Shown piece by piece: positions 63,677 to 64,000 of a stretch of 64,000 nt of DNA (position 1 is the stretch's first letter; each line of letters begins with the position of its first letter). Location of the stretch: contig JAGBVU010000004.1 of the NCBI GenBank assembly GCA_017630155.1, positions 1 to 64,000 of the forward strand. Reading direction: 5' to 3'. The position numbers were made by a program, and so were the translations under genes. Source of the stretch: Bacteroidales bacterium (lineage in GTDB: Bacteria; Bacteroidota; Bacteroidia; Bacteroidales; UBA932). The notes under the pieces are model-generated. The model was not told the DNA's origin and did not search any database. It worked only from the letters and a program-made list of their open reading frames with translations.

Positions 63677-64000
63677 ATGAGCAAAATAGATTCAAGGGTC
63701 TTTACTCCTGGTAAAATTGGCCCTATTGAAATTAAAAACAGAACAATTAGGGCATCTGCCTATGAAGGGATGGCTGAAGGTCACACTCCCACCAAGCAAC
63801 TCATTGATTATCACACCTCTGTAGCCAGAGGTGGAATAGGTATGACCAGTGTAGCATACGCTGCTGTTTCCAAAAGCGGGCTATCTTTCCACAGACAACT
63901 ATGGATGAGGGAGGAGATTATCCCACAGCTGCGCGAACTCACTGACTCCATACATCAAGGTGGAGCAAAGGCCTGCATCCAATTGGGCCACTGCGGCAAT
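63677..64000 (+). CDS. NADH:flavin oxidoreductase / Old Yellow Enzyme family, N-terminal part
   Basis: Only the first 108 codons lie in the window. They match the FMN barrel start of OYE-type enoate reductases: VFTPGKIGPIEIKNRTIRAS, EGMAEGHTPTKQLIDYHTSV, ARGGIGMTSVAYAAVS and QLGHCGN at the cut end. The RASAYEG part is slightly unlike classic OYE and resembles BaiCD/BaiH and steroid delta-4 reductases. By position with the SRD5A-like gene it may be a 5-beta-type reductase; the flavin and Fe-S parts cannot be seen here. Confidence 0.85.
   Translation, partial: MSKIDSRVFTPGKIGPIEIKNRTIRASAYEGMAEGHTPTKQLIDYHTSVARGGIGMTSVAYAAVSKSGLSFHRQLWMREEIIPQLRELTDSIHQGGAKACIQLGHCGN

Noticed and set aside
1..64000. 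CRISPR array, rRNA, or tRNA genes
   Set aside because: I looked for regularly spaced repeats and for T-loop plus acceptor patterns in all gaps and saw none that hold.

Overview
This window is a chromosomal segment of a member of the Bacteroidota, most likely the order Bacteroidales. The evidence is a short primary sigma factor without region 1.1, promoters of the Bacteroidetes form (TTG, about 19 bases, TAnnTTTG), an almost complete lack of Shine-Dalgarno sequences, a six-domain ribosomal protein S1, a DPM1-like glycosyltransferase, a PyrC of Bacteroidetes character and many secreted lipoproteins. I cannot name the genus with confidence.

Layout. Bases 1-8400 are partly accessory: the tail of a DUF4143 ATPase, a HAD-like/membrane/helical fusion protein, two strong stem-loops, and a deoxyribosyltransferase-like protein fused to a PGN_0703-type nuclease. 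A PiT phosphate transporter and a divergent PhoB/PhoR-like pair follow, then tandem repeats that look like a transposon end. Bases 8444-17095 (minus strand) hold a sialate O-acetylesterase, RNase Y, a probable 6S RNA, zapA with a coiled-coil partner, and a four-gene set (outer membrane barrel, dicarboxylate symporter, omega-amidase, 5'-nucleotidase). Bases 17166-20133 (plus) hold a polyprenol-phosphate mannosyltransferase-like gene, dihydroorotase and an EamA transporter. Bases 20150-34012 (minus) are a long same-direction run: rpoD, an M3 peptidase, an AGCS symporter, argS, ygiQ, a small acidic protein, a ClC channel, tex and fhs. Then degP, the plus-strand run dnaN, exonuclease and an unknown gene, and a minus-strand capsule or O-antigen precursor operon (FlaA1-like dehydratase, UDP-sugar dehydrogenase, Zn-peptidase, HI0933 flavoprotein).

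Bases 43300-51400 hold mnmA, a clear SRP RNA gene with a textbook promoter, mltG, a glucosaminidase, cytidine deaminase and the rpsA-rnz-unknown operon. Bases 51413-55188 are corA-sahH-POT transporter, with a roughly 200-base structured leader in front of corA. Bases 55178-59665 form an operon with a sugar kinase, murQ, recR, a sodium/solute symporter and mntP, similar to the MurNAc salvage genes of Tannerella. The right end has a glutaminyl cyclotransferase and a CTP synthase, then a divergent acyl-ACP thioesterase, a steroid 5-alpha-reductase-family gene and a cut-off Old Yellow Enzyme gene.

Most notable points: (1) the CTP synthase has lost all three glutaminase catalytic residues while its synthetase half looks intact; (2) a steroid 5-alpha-reductase homologue sits beside an OYE-type reductase, a pairing like the gut Bacteroidales bile-acid 5AR/5BR genes; (3) corA has a multi-hairpin leader with its own promoter; (4) the deoxyribosyltransferase-nuclease fusion is a candidate defence effector; (5) a probable 6S RNA lies next to zapA.
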